Part shown: positions 18,100 through 26,923 of the stretch, piece by piece | How positions within the stretch are numbered: position 1 is the stretch's first letter | Layout of the letters: each line of letters begins with the position of its first letter | Assembly: GCA_016207035.1 (NCBI GenBank) | Contig: JACQQJ010000054.1 | Span: forward strand, 1-38,017 | DNA from: Nitrospinota bacterium | Lineage (GTDB): Bacteria; Nitrospinota; Nitrospinia; UBA9942 | DNA: 38,017 bases | Reading direction: 5' to 3' | Program-made: the position numbers and the translations under genes | The notes under the pieces: generated by a model | What the model was told of the DNA's origin: nothing | Databases searched by the model: none | What the model saw: only the letters and a program-made list of their open reading frames with translations

Positions 18100-18861
18100 C
18101 TAATATTTTTTTACCAGGGAACAAAAGTCAGGCCATAGCTCTTGTTCAATATTCATGGTTTCTAATACCTCACGATATTTTTTTATAAAATATTGCGGAT
18201 CTGGAGGTTTGCTTGCCAGCTCCTGAATAATAGGCAATACTCTCTCACCTACCAATTTTAGGTCAATAAATTTATTCTTAGAATAGGCCCTACTAAATCT
18301 CTCTTGCCAATAAGAACTGTTTGATTCTACTTTAAACTTAATATAATTCAAAATCAGCGATACCTGGTCTCCCTGAGATTCATTCTTTCTGTTTGGAAAC
18401 TTATTTTTGAGAAAATCAACAAGCCTTTGATTCCCCACTCTGTATAAGTCAATTCCGTAATTGTTCTTTAGCCATGGATAAAAAATAGCATGCTCCATAA
18501 CCTCAAGTAAAGGGCCAAACAAAGAATCATATCGTTTTTGCTGTTCATCAGATATGTTCCTATTTTCCCTCGGAAAACTATGTAAAGTCAGCCATAAATG
18601 ACCCATTTCGTGAGAAACAGGTAGCTCTTTCTCAGGCGTCATTGGTGCTAATGACTTTAAACAGATAAAGAACCTTTTTTCACTGCCGGTGAAGCATGCC
18701 TCATCTTCTGTCAATTCAGGAGATTTGCCTGTGATTATTTCATATTCTAACTCATCAACAAAGACTAGTGGACGCCCATCAGAGTGTGAGAGAATATCAT
18801 CCATCAGTTTTTGAAGAGTAGGACTAAGTTGTGACCTAATATCTTCGCTATCCATTAACAC
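18100..18861 (-). CDS. Hypothetical protein with HExxH motif (metalloprotease-like)
   Basis: PVSHEMGHLWLTLHSFPREN. Confidence 0.55.
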   Translation of the reverse strand: MLMDSEDIRSQLSPTLQKLMDDILSHSDGRPLVFVDELEYEIITGKSPELTEDEACFTGSEKRFFICLKSLAPMTPEKELPVSHEMGHLWLTLHSFPRENRNISDEQQKRYDSLFGPLLEVMEHAIFYPWLKNNYGIDLYRVGNQRLVDFLKNKFPNRKNESQGDQVSLILNYIKFKVESNSSYWQERFSRAYSKNKFIDLKLVGERVLPIIQELASKPPDPQYFIKKYREVLETMNIEQELWPDFCSLVKKY

Positions 18862-18930
18862 ATCTACATTTTATTATTAAAGTATGTTACAAAATAACAC
18901 AACTAACTGACAACCAATGGTCAGTCTTAT

Positions 18931-19077
18931 TTATAATTTGTCATACTTCCTCAACATCGCCTTCATCTCCTCTGTTACCTCTTTCCTAAGTTCAGGGGAG
19001 GACAAAATCTCAACATGAGGTATCCAGTGGTATATCCACCATTTAAGTCCTATATTCCCCTTATACTGGAAACAGAA
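18931..19077 (-). pseudogene. WYL-domain regulator C-terminal relic, copy B
   Basis: GLKWWIYHWIPHVEILSSPELRKEVTEEMKAMLRKYDKL*; near-duplicate of 16510-16650 at DNA level. Confidence 0.6.
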
Positions 19078-20301
19078 TTATGAGCAACGGAACCAGGGGC
19101 GCACCACAAAATTTTCACGGCTATATAATGTTTCACCACCGTGAATCAGCACCCCTGTTTTTGAAGCTGGGGGACCAAAGGTAGTGTAATATCTGAGTCC
19201 GTCAAATAATGATCTGCCAATGGTCTCTGTAGATTTTACCTCTACAGGGATTAGTTTTTTCCCTATATCCATCACAACATCAATCTCATGCCCCGTCCTG
19301 TCCCGCCAGAAATAGAGGGGCGGTGCCTCTCCCCTGTGGGCAAAGGACTTGTAAAGCTCTGCCAGAACAAAGGTCTCAAATATCGCCCCCTTCATGGCAT
19401 GGTCAGCGATATCCTCAGGCTCTCGTATCCTGAGGAGATAACACAAGAGGCCTGTATCGAGGAAATAGAGCTTTGGACTCTTTATTATCCTCTTTGAGAA
19501 ATTTGTATGATGAGGAGGAAGAAGGTGTATGATAAAACCTGCCTGGAGTATTGAGGTCCAGTGTCTTGCAGTAGTATGGGATATCCCGCAGTCTGCCGCA
19601 ATGGATGATAGATTAAGCAATTGCCCTGTTCTGCCTGCGCACAGTCTTACAAACCTTTGAAATGTCTCAAGGTTGCCGATATTAGCCACCTCCCGCACAT
19701 CCCTCTCCACATAAGTCCTGTAATATGCAGAAAGCCAGTCATGAGGCTCTAATCCCCTGTCATGTATGCGAGGATAAAGGCCGGAGTAAAGTATCTCTTC
19801 CATGCTGAATGCAGGCTTCTTTATCGCTGATGGCAATATTTCAATCTTCCACGGGTCAGATTCTAGTCTGTTCAACAGTTCATCGAGGCTTAAGGGGAGA
19901 AGTTGAACTATGGCGGTTCTTCCTGCAAGGGTCTGACTGACCTTTTCCATGAGGTGAAATTGCTGAGAACCTGTAAGTATAAATCTTCCCGGAGCTTCAT
20001 TACTATCAACAATCCCCTGGATATAAGAAAGAAGTATCGGCGCTTTCTGAATTTCATCAAGAATTACACCACCGCTGAATCTCCTCAGGAATCCCTTAGG
20101 GTCAGCAATGGCAAACTCTCTCTCATGAGGCTCTTCAAGACTAACATAGTTGTGCTTCTTAAAAAGTATCTTTGCAAGGGTTGTCTTTCCAGACTGACGG
20201 GGGCCTGTTATGGATACAACCGGGAACTTCCTTACAAGGTCAATTAGCTTTCTGGATAGGGTTCGTTTAAACATGGATAAATTATAAATCAAACAAGGCA
20301 A
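19078..20301 (-). CDS. AAA ATPase with DUF4143 (likely start 20277, MFKRTLSRKL)
   Basis: VVSITGPRQSGKTTLAKILF, GVILDEIQKAPILLSYIQGIVD, FILTGSQQFHLM, C-terminal DRTGHEIDVVMDIGKKLIPVEVKS. Confidence 0.92.
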   Translation of the reverse strand: MPCLIYNLSMFKRTLSRKLIDLVRKFPVVSITGPRQSGKTTLAKILFKKHNYVSLEEPHEREFAIADPKGFLRRFSGGVILDEIQKAPILLSYIQGIVDSNEAPGRFILTGSQQFHLMEKVSQTLAGRTAIVQLLPLSLDELLNRLESDPWKIEILPSAIKKPAFSMEEILYSGLYPRIHDRGLEPHDWLSAYYRTYVERDVREVANIGNLETFQRFVRLCAGRTGQLLNLSSIAADCGISHTTARHWTSILQAGFIIHLLPPHHTNFSKRIIKSPKLYFLDTGLLCYLLRIREPEDIADHAMKGAIFETFVLAELYKSFAHRGEAPPLYFWRDRTGHEIDVVMDIGKKLIPVEVKSTETIGRSLFDGLRYYTTFGPPASKTGVLIHGGETLYSRENFVVRPWFRCS

Positions 20302-20303
20302 TA

Positions 20304-20336
20304 TGTCAAATTGAAAGCAATACTTTCAATTTGACA
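20304..20336. repeat. Perfect 14-bp inverted repeat TGTCAAATTGAAAG-CAATA-CTTTCAATTTGACA
   Basis: Read directly; sits just upstream of the DUF4143 ATPase start. Confidence 0.85.
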
Positions 20337-20462
20337 GAACACGGATGGTTGAGGATTTGTGGTATAAGGGTAGGATAGCTGCTGAAGATTATCTTTTATG
20401 CTATCTCAATATCGATATAACCTGCAATAAATCCTTTTCCTTTTTGGACTTAAACATTCACA

Positions 20463-20491
20463 TTGACAACTCTTTTGTTAATCTATAATAT
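20463..20491 (+). promoter_or_regulatory. Sigma70-type promoter TTGACA-17 bp-TAATAT for the isoprenoid/Cys-rich island
   Basis: Consensus -35, 17-bp spacer, near-consensus -10, about 50 bp before the first gene. Confidence 0.65.
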
Positions 20492-20540
20492 TAAAAAACA
20501 GCTTCCTGCCAGAATCCTGAATAAAAGAGGCTAAATTACT

Positions 20541-21473
20541 ATGGAAAATCTCAAAAAACTTTGGTGGCCTAAAAAGAGGCATCTATCCAACATTAACTCC
20601 ATAGTAAAGAAGCACAGGATAGGTGTGGAGAAGAATCTTTTTCCGCTGGTCAATGCCTATTACCCGGTATTGGTGACCAAACATAGCGGTGAGTTCCGCA
20701 AGATGATCGAGCTTACCACCAAGATGACCATGGTGGGCCGCGCCTGTACAGAAATTGCCGGCTACCCATTTGATGAAAGACGGCTGAAGATAAGCAGTCT
20801 CTTCGGTGCATGTTGTTTCCTTGCAGATAGTTTTATTGATGATTTTGGAGAGGAGGCTTCAAAGGAATACATCGAACGCTTTGAGCTCCTCCTTACAAAG
20901 GGATGGTTTGAGATAAGGACAAAACGGGAGGGGCTCTTCTATATTATCGTGTCGAGGATCTTTGCAGAGAGAGATGTGCTCGATACAGTAATCAGGCAGG
21001 CTATATTCTGGCAATTTATGGCACAGAAGAGGGATATCGGTTTGCGCCTCAGTCTGTTGCATTTCTCAAAGCTATCTCATTCAAAGAAGCTCAATCTCTT
21101 AAGGGAGTGCGGACGGGATAAAGGGGGCTGCGTTGCCTCGGTTTTATCACTCCTCCTTGTGCCAGAGATACCGCTCAGATATCGGCATCTGTTCTATATG
21201 GCAGGCATGCTCTTTCAGTATATTGATGACTATGGTGATTATCATTACGATCGGTATTACAATAGGATGACTTACATGAATCAGGTACGATATCCCTCAG
21301 GCACCCTGCGCAGAATATTATATAAATATATCCAGATACTGCACGAAGGATTGCCTGGATGCATGGGCAGGGATATTCTGCTCACATTCCTCCTAAGGTA
21401 TTTTGTTACAAGGATTGAGAAGCACAGGCTTGAACAGTACAGGGGAGAATACTCCTGGACCACCTATGAATAG
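20541..21473 (+). CDS. Class I isoprenoid-synthase-fold-like protein (divergent)
   Basis: Helical; FLADSFIDDFGEE and FQYIDDYGDYHYDRYYNRMTY resemble the two Asp-rich motifs of prenyl/squalene-phytoene synthases; RDKGGCVASVLS between. Confidence 0.55.
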   Translation: MENLKKLWWPKKRHLSNINSIVKKHRIGVEKNLFPLVNAYYPVLVTKHSGEFRKMIELTTKMTMVGRACTEIAGYPFDERRLKISSLFGACCFLADSFIDDFGEEASKEYIERFELLLTKGWFEIRTKREGLFYIIVSRIFAERDVLDTVIRQAIFWQFMAQKRDIGLRLSLLHFSKLSHSKKLNLLRECGRDKGGCVASVLSLLLVPEIPLRYRHLFYMAGMLFQYIDDYGDYHYDRYYNRMTYMNQVRYPSGTLRRILYKYIQILHEGLPGCMGRDILLTFLLRYFVTRIEKHRLEQYRGEYSWTTYE

Positions 21474-22110
21474 GCAGCGTAAATGGGGCTTTACCGCGAT
21501 AGGTGATGCCATCGCAGTAAAACTCCAGACCCTGCGGGGAGAGGGGAAGATTAATGATGAACAACCCCTCCTTAAGCTTGATTATAGAGATCAGGGGGCA
21601 AAGGCGCCGTTCCAATACGATGTAGCAAACGCTACAGTGCATAGAACCGGATGCAGTGCAATTCCTGACAGTTCTCAATATGCGCTGTATGCCATGTGGG
21701 AACTGAAGGAAAGGGACAGGAAGTTCACCTGCAGAAAATGCCGACCTGAATTAATAAAAGACAACGGTATGAAAAAAGATAACGCCTCTGACATTCTGTA
21801 TGGTTTTCTATCCATTCTGGACCAATTTGGTTCAGTCCTTGCCGAAAGGGGAAAGGAATACCGTAATTCCAGACATGGAAAACAGGTGTCAAATACTATT
21901 GATACTATTTTATCGGAACTCGACAACCAGCAGAGAGAGGGGATTAAATTTGCATTTTCATCCATAGACAGTCTGTTAAGGCTTATTCATGAGTATAATA
22001 ATACTTTGGAGAATGGGGCGAATAATGGTCGCAAAGTTAGCCTGAGACGGAACAACGGCCGAACGATGAAAGCGTCACAGAAGAGTAAGGGATCGAAGAA
22101 AAGAGATTGA
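21466..22110 (+). CDS. Hypothetical Cys/His protein (214 aa)
   Basis: Overlaps upstream stop; VHRTGCSAIPDSSQYALYAMWELKERDRKFTCRKCRPEL. Confidence 0.7.
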   Translation: MNRQRKWGFTAIGDAIAVKLQTLRGEGKINDEQPLLKLDYRDQGAKAPFQYDVANATVHRTGCSAIPDSSQYALYAMWELKERDRKFTCRKCRPELIKDNGMKKDNASDILYGFLSILDQFGSVLAERGKEYRNSRHGKQVSNTIDTILSELDNQQREGIKFAFSSIDSLLRLIHEYNNTLENGANNGRKVSLRRNNGRTMKASQKSKGSKKRD

Positions 22111-22167
22111 AAAAAACTTGACAATACATAAAATTGTGCAATACTTGGTGCAAGGAGAACTCGCCCA

Positions 22168-22383
22168 TTGTCTGCCCTAATAATACTTAAAGTGAGATTA
22201 GGTCCTCTTGTATCGCTGGAGGTAACCGGAGAGAGCTGCAAAGAGATCTGCGAGGCGCTGAAGGGCTATGAGGACCTGAACAAACAGGTTGATGCCATGT
22301 GCGCTGATCTTGCTGAACGTGTCTACCCTGAAGGTGATGAACCTGCCGTTAAACAAGAACAGGAGGTGCAGAATGAAGTTTAA
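22168..22383 (+). CDS. Hypothetical small acidic protein (TTG start)
   Basis: 71 aa; overlaps start of the next gene. Confidence 0.5.
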   Translation: MSALIILKVRLGPLVSLEVTGESCKEICEALKGYEDLNKQVDAMCADLAERVYPEGDEPAVKQEQEVQNEV

Positions 22384-22801
22384 AGCCCAGGGTGTTATGA
22401 AGAGTTGCCCCAACTTTGCAACAGATGTAAAGGCGGGGCCACTGGACTTTGAGATCACTGCAGGTGCAAGGCTTGAGGGGGCTTTAGGCCCCGTAGATGC
22501 CTCTATGGATGAAATACCCATAAGGCTGGCTATCCCTTTTCTCAGACGAACCAATAGACCTGTAGTTGCGTCCATCGGTGGCTTTAAAGTAAAACTTAAT
22601 CCCTTCGGAATAAAGGTTGAGCTGGCAAATGTGAATGTAAAAGGGATACTCGGCACAAAGGGGATACAGGTAAAGGCTGATGCCCGTGTGGACTGCAAGA
22701 CAGATATGAAGCTGAAAGGTGAGTTGGCCGGGAAAGGTGGCGTAATAGAGGTTAATCTTGGCGATGAGGATTTAGATTTTGATGAGCATGAATGCAAATA
22801 A
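22373..22801 (+). CDS. Hypothetical beta-rich protein (142 aa)
   Basis: Internal start 22373 preceded by AGGAGG; MKFKAQGVMKSCPNFATDVKAGPLDFEITAGARLEG... Confidence 0.7.
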   Translation: MKFKAQGVMKSCPNFATDVKAGPLDFEITAGARLEGALGPVDASMDEIPIRLAIPFLRRTNRPVVASIGGFKVKLNPFGIKVELANVNVKGILGTKGIQVKADARVDCKTDMKLKGELAGKGGVIEVNLGDEDLDFDEHECK

Positions 22802-22816
22802 AACGGAGGACTTTGT

Positions 22817-23527
22817 TTGAACTGCCATATACCCTCTCGAAGAAATTTTTGTATACCGACGGTTAAGCACCATGTTATATGCCGGCATCAGATTGAAGTG
22901 GAGGTTGTGCCCGCCCTTGCAGAGGTCTATTTTCAGGATGAACGTTATGAAGACGCGGTTGATACACAGGTGCGCTTTACTGCATCAGTATATAATGCAC
23001 CGACAGAAAAAGTCTCATGGCAGGTCTTGAGTTTGGCAGGCGGTCCTGGCGCAGGCACTATCGATGCGTCAGGGCTTTACACAGCCCCCCTCAAGGGAGG
23101 TCACCCTTTTACAGTAACCGATATCATTGTTGCAACTTCCGTAGATGACCCCATGAGAAAGGCCTATGTTCGGGTTACCATCGTAGGTAGAGGACCCGAA
23201 CCTTTGCCAGTGCCAAAACTTGAGGTCTTTCCTAAAACAGCATTTCTCTATTATCCTGAAGGGGCACACAACAATCATATAGATAAAAGCAACACCATGC
23301 AACTCTTCCGTACGAGGATACACAATGCCCTCAACCCTCAGATTAAGTGGTATGTGGATAATACTGAAAAACAGAGCGGTTACCAGGACTGGTATCTTTA
23401 TGAGCTCAGCGGTTCGGGGGCTCAAAAAACCGTCAGGATAAAGGCAAGTATAACAATAGGTTTAAATACAATACAAGATGAGGCAGTAGTCATGCAGCTT
23501 AATTATTCATGGCCGGGCATAGTATAG
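22817..23527 (+). CDS. Protein with Cys/His N-terminus and bacterial Ig-like domain
   Basis: TTG start with CGGAGGA RBS; NCHIPSRRNFCIPTVKHHVICRH then VSWQVLSLAGGPGAGTIDASGLYTAPLKGG...ATSVDDPMRKAYVRVTIV. Confidence 0.7.
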   Translation: MNCHIPSRRNFCIPTVKHHVICRHQIEVEVVPALAEVYFQDERYEDAVDTQVRFTASVYNAPTEKVSWQVLSLAGGPGAGTIDASGLYTAPLKGGHPFTVTDIIVATSVDDPMRKAYVRVTIVGRGPEPLPVPKLEVFPKTAFLYYPEGAHNNHIDKSNTMQLFRTRIHNALNPQIKWYVDNTEKQSGYQDWYLYELSGSGAQKTVRIKASITIGLNTIQDEAVVMQLNYSWPGIV

Positions 23528-23551
23528 CAGCGGTCTGAGAGCGATTTTCTT

Positions 23552-24322
23552 ATGGCAACGGATGTCAGGATTACATCAGATTCTAAGATAGGGATTAAAG
23601 GTGTTGATGGTGCTGATCATCTCCATGTAGATATCAACTATATAGACCCTTTACGCATAAGCCAGGTTCAGAAAATAGCCCCTGTTGCCGTCCATATAAA
23701 AGAGGTCAATCATATAGATCCCATATCAGTGGAAGCCCTGAATGTAAGCGAGGTCAGAAATATCGACCCCATAAAGGTTGAAAAGTTCAGCGTAACAAAC
23801 CTCCCCATGGTAAATATGTCCCTGCGACAATTACCGCCGGTTGATATGAATATAAGGAAGCTGCCGCCTCTGTCTGTAGGCACACATCAGGATTTTCATG
23901 TCCCCTCAGACTACACGGTAAGCGGGAGGCTTCTTGGGATAGAGTTCTTCCGTATCCGGATTGACGGCTGCACAAATATTATTCCGAGGGAAAGGTTCAG
24001 ACAGGAACAGGAGAGGGTGCCCAGCAGAAGTTTTCCAGTCCCTGCTGCAGGAGGAAACAAGGCCATTCCATCTGTCTGCAGGGAGACCTCAGTAAGCACC
24101 TCGCATATTTCATCATGCAGGCATGACCACAAGGGATTTAAAATGAAAAAAGACCTTACAAACTTTCACAGGGGGACTTATGGAAGCAGTCTACATGCTG
24201 TGTCTCCGTCTGTTGAGAGAAAAGGCTCCATCTCCTTTGGCATGCCGCATACGAATTTTTATATGTCCGGGACGAAAACAATAGATACAACCAGTGAGAG
24301 TTCAGTAAGCAGTGGAGATTAA
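23552..24322 (+). CDS. Repeat-containing beta-strand-rich protein (256 aa)
   Basis: Recurring [IL]-x-P-[ILV]-x-[VIM] units: NYIDPLRI, KIAPVAV, HIDPISV, NIDPIKV, NLPMVNM, QLPPVDM, KLPPLSV. Confidence 0.7.
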   Translation: MATDVRITSDSKIGIKGVDGADHLHVDINYIDPLRISQVQKIAPVAVHIKEVNHIDPISVEALNVSEVRNIDPIKVEKFSVTNLPMVNMSLRQLPPVDMNIRKLPPLSVGTHQDFHVPSDYTVSGRLLGIEFFRIRIDGCTNIIPRERFRQEQERVPSRSFPVPAAGGNKAIPSVCRETSVSTSHISSCRHDHKGFKMKKDLTNFHRGTYGSSLHAVSPSVERKGSISFGMPHTNFYMSGTKTIDTTSESSVSSGD

Positions 24323-24325
24323 GAT

Positions 24326-24604
24326 ATGCATCAATTCAGCCACACCAATTATCAAGGACAATGCTGCAAACCTGTCCATTATCCAGGACTTGCAGGTATT
24401 TTCAGCGGTATTATAAATCTGACGACAACAGCACTATACGGTGGCACAAGTATTGTGAGGAGGATCGTGGAAGGTTCTGTCTGGCATGGGGTATGTGATT
24501 GCTGCTCACCATGGTATAATCAGTGCAACCGCTGTTGTCAGCCAGAACGCCACTGTTACTGCATTGAGTGTGAGCCAACGAGTTATACATCCTGCTGTCG
24601 CTGA
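24326..24604 (+). CDS. Small Cys-rich protein (92 aa)
   Basis: HGVCDCCSPWYNQCNRCCQPERHCYCIECEPTSYTSCCR C-terminus. Confidence 0.7.
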   Translation: MHQFSHTNYQGQCCKPVHYPGLAGIFSGIINLTTTALYGGTSIVRRIVEGSVWHGVCDCCSPWYNQCNRCCQPERHCYCIECEPTSYTSCCR

Positions 24605-24675
24605 TGATATGGGTTAAATCTCCCTGCTGAAGAGAGGGGGCGGTAATCTCTCTTCATGAACATTTTGGGTGAGAT

Positions 24676-25395
24676 ATGAAATCAACTGAAACAGATAAAA
24701 GACAAAAAAATTCCAGAAAAAGGAAGACATCCGGGAAAAGGACAAATAAATCTGATGGCAAAACATCAAAGGGCTCACCAGCAGGCAGATTATCAGCACA
24801 TGAACTTCTAAGCCGAACAGAACAACTGAGTTCTATTCTCACCAAAGGGCTTGATCTGGCTGAGGCAAGCATAAGGCTTGGAATAAATCTCGTGAATAAA
24901 TTTGGCTCTGTTGCACAGGGACAGATTATCGACAGGCTGTCAGGCCCTATTCTTCATGGACCTGCGCCGTATCAGAAAAACCCTGAGGAGCAAGGATCCT
25001 CTGCCCAGGGCTATCAGAATACCGAAGAGGCCGGCATTCCTCAACCATCTGATACGCATAAAAACCTTTATATAGTAAACCGCCTGCCGCTTTTTTCAGG
25101 GAGTCCTGTACAACTCTCTTTTTCGATTAATAATGATTCAGCCTCTGCTGCAAAAAAGATTCACCTCGAGATAGAGGATTTCATCGGGGCAACCAGCCGT
25201 TTTAAGATAAAATCTAAAATGTTTTCAATAAAGCCATCAAATATCATAATAGCACCAATGGATTTTGAGAAATTTGTCCTGACAGGGAAGGTCCCGGCTG
25301 AAGCACCTGCAGATTCCTATAATAGCTGGATAAAGTTCTCAGGCGAAGAGGAGATAAAGATACCTGTTATTCTGGCGGTAAGTGCTCAGCCATAG
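24676..25395 (+). CDS. Basic N-terminus, amphipathic helix and C-terminal beta-sandwich-like protein
   Basis: ASIRLGINLVNKFGSVAQGQIIDRLSGP; PVQLSFSINNDSASAAKKIHLEIEDFIG...VPAEAPADSYNSWIKFSGEEEIKIPVILAV. Confidence 0.68.
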   Translation: MKSTETDKRQKNSRKRKTSGKRTNKSDGKTSKGSPAGRLSAHELLSRTEQLSSILTKGLDLAEASIRLGINLVNKFGSVAQGQIIDRLSGPILHGPAPYQKNPEEQGSSAQGYQNTEEAGIPQPSDTHKNLYIVNRLPLFSGSPVQLSFSINNDSASAAKKIHLEIEDFIGATSRFKIKSKMFSIKPSNIIIAPMDFEKFVLTGKVPAEAPADSYNSWIKFSGEEEIKIPVILAVSAQP

Positions 25396-25431
25396 AAGAA
25401 TGCAATTTATTTTATATCTTTCGGTCATACT

Positions 25432-26874
25432 ATGGTTTTCGATGTCATAATAGTCGGCGCAGGGCCGGGCGGAAGTAGTGCTGCTACATTTTTGGCCGCT
25501 CAGGGTATATCAACCCTGCTTCTGGATAAGGCAACTTTTCCGCGGGATAAGGTATGCGGTGATTGCCTGGCACCGCAGGCTCTTTACTGGCTTGATGAAC
25601 TGGGCTGTGTAGATGAGGTTCTGGATCAGGCAGATTCATGCATCACCGCAGGTTATATCTTTCTGAACGGAAAATATTTATTCACAGGGGATTTTCCGCA
25701 GAATACCCGGTATCCAGGTTTCTGTACACTCCTTGAGAGAAAAAAGCTGGATTATATTATGGTGAAAAATGCAGTAAAAAAAGGTGCGATTTTCAAACCA
25801 GGTTGTCTCGTAAAGCGGATATACAGAAATGATGATTATATTATTGTAGATGCTGTATCCGAAGGCACAGATATACAGTTCAAAGGCAGGCTCCTCATAG
25901 GTGCGGACGGTGCGAATTCTATAGTTTCTCGTTCTATCGGCAATGTATTGAGGGACGGTACCACTGCTGTTTCAGTGCGGGCATATTATGAAAATGTTCA
26001 TGGAGAATGGCCCCAGATACAGGTATATATCGATGAAAGGTTTTTCCCTGGCATCGGCTGGGTATTTGTAAATAACAGGGGAAGGGCCAATATAGGTATA
26101 GGCTATATCTTTGACAAAAATTTTCCTGTGAAGGATAACCTAAGAAAGGTTTTTGATGATTTCGTCAACAGGGATTTGAAAAGATATTTAAAGGGTTCCA
26201 GGCCAGCAAGCCCAACCGCAGGGTGGTGGGCCTCATTTTTCAGGCCCAGAACAGTGATAGCTGACAGGGTGATGCTTATCGGTGATGCAGCTAATCTTGC
26301 CGATCCTATAAACGGCGCAGGAATCCATAAGGCTATGGAAAGTGCTTATATAGCTTCAACATCGGCAGTGCATGCTGTTGCGACAGATGATTATTCTGTT
26401 GCTGCCCTGAGGAGATATGAAGCACTCTGGAGAGAAATGGACGGATTTGACTGGCAGGTGCGTCAGTTACTGCTTTCCATCGCAAAAAATCCAAACCTTA
26501 AGGAGGTTTATCTGCTTCTTATAAAGTATATAGCGAGGCTTGCAAGGGCGGATGCACGATTTCAGGGTTTTTGCGGAGGGGTCTTTAGCGGCATCATACC
26601 TGCTGGTGATTCTATTTCACCTGCTGCCTTACTGGATGCTATTCCCCTTGATCCGGCTGTATGGTTTTCTCTGTTCAGGGCCTCAGACAGGTCAGTATCT
26701 CTCCCTGTTCATGATACAATCTTAGCCGGGCTGAATGTTATAAAAACTGTTGGCAGATTTGCCTCGAACCCATCTGAGAACATCGACTGGGGGGTCGAGG
26801 TTTTTAATAACGCAATTGGAACAGCATCCGGCATTATGCAGTTGCCATTGCTCGCTGCAGGTATTGAAACATAA
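25432..26874 (+). CDS. Geranylgeranyl reductase-family FAD-dependent oxidoreductase, copy 1
   Basis: VIIVGAGPGGSSAATFLAAQGISTLLLDKATFPRDKVCGDCLAP; LLIGADGANSIVSRSIG; MLIGDAANLADPINGAGIHKAMES. Confidence 0.88.
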   Translation: MVFDVIIVGAGPGGSSAATFLAAQGISTLLLDKATFPRDKVCGDCLAPQALYWLDELGCVDEVLDQADSCITAGYIFLNGKYLFTGDFPQNTRYPGFCTLLERKKLDYIMVKNAVKKGAIFKPGCLVKRIYRNDDYIIVDAVSEGTDIQFKGRLLIGADGANSIVSRSIGNVLRDGTTAVSVRAYYENVHGEWPQIQVYIDERFFPGIGWVFVNNRGRANIGIGYIFDKNFPVKDNLRKVFDDFVNRDLKRYLKGSRPASPTAGWWASFFRPRTVIADRVMLIGDAANLADPINGAGIHKAMESAYIASTSAVHAVATDDYSVAALRRYEALWREMDGFDWQVRQLLLSIAKNPNLKEVYLLLIKYIARLARADARFQGFCGGVFSGIIPAGDSISPAALLDAIPLDPAVWFSLFRASDRSVSLPVHDTILAGLNVIKTVGRFASNPSENIDWGVEVFNNAIGTASGIMQLPLLAAGIET

Positions 26875-26923
26875 TTTGCTGAGATACTATTTTAGTATTG
26901 ACTTCAGGACTTAAACAGACCCT

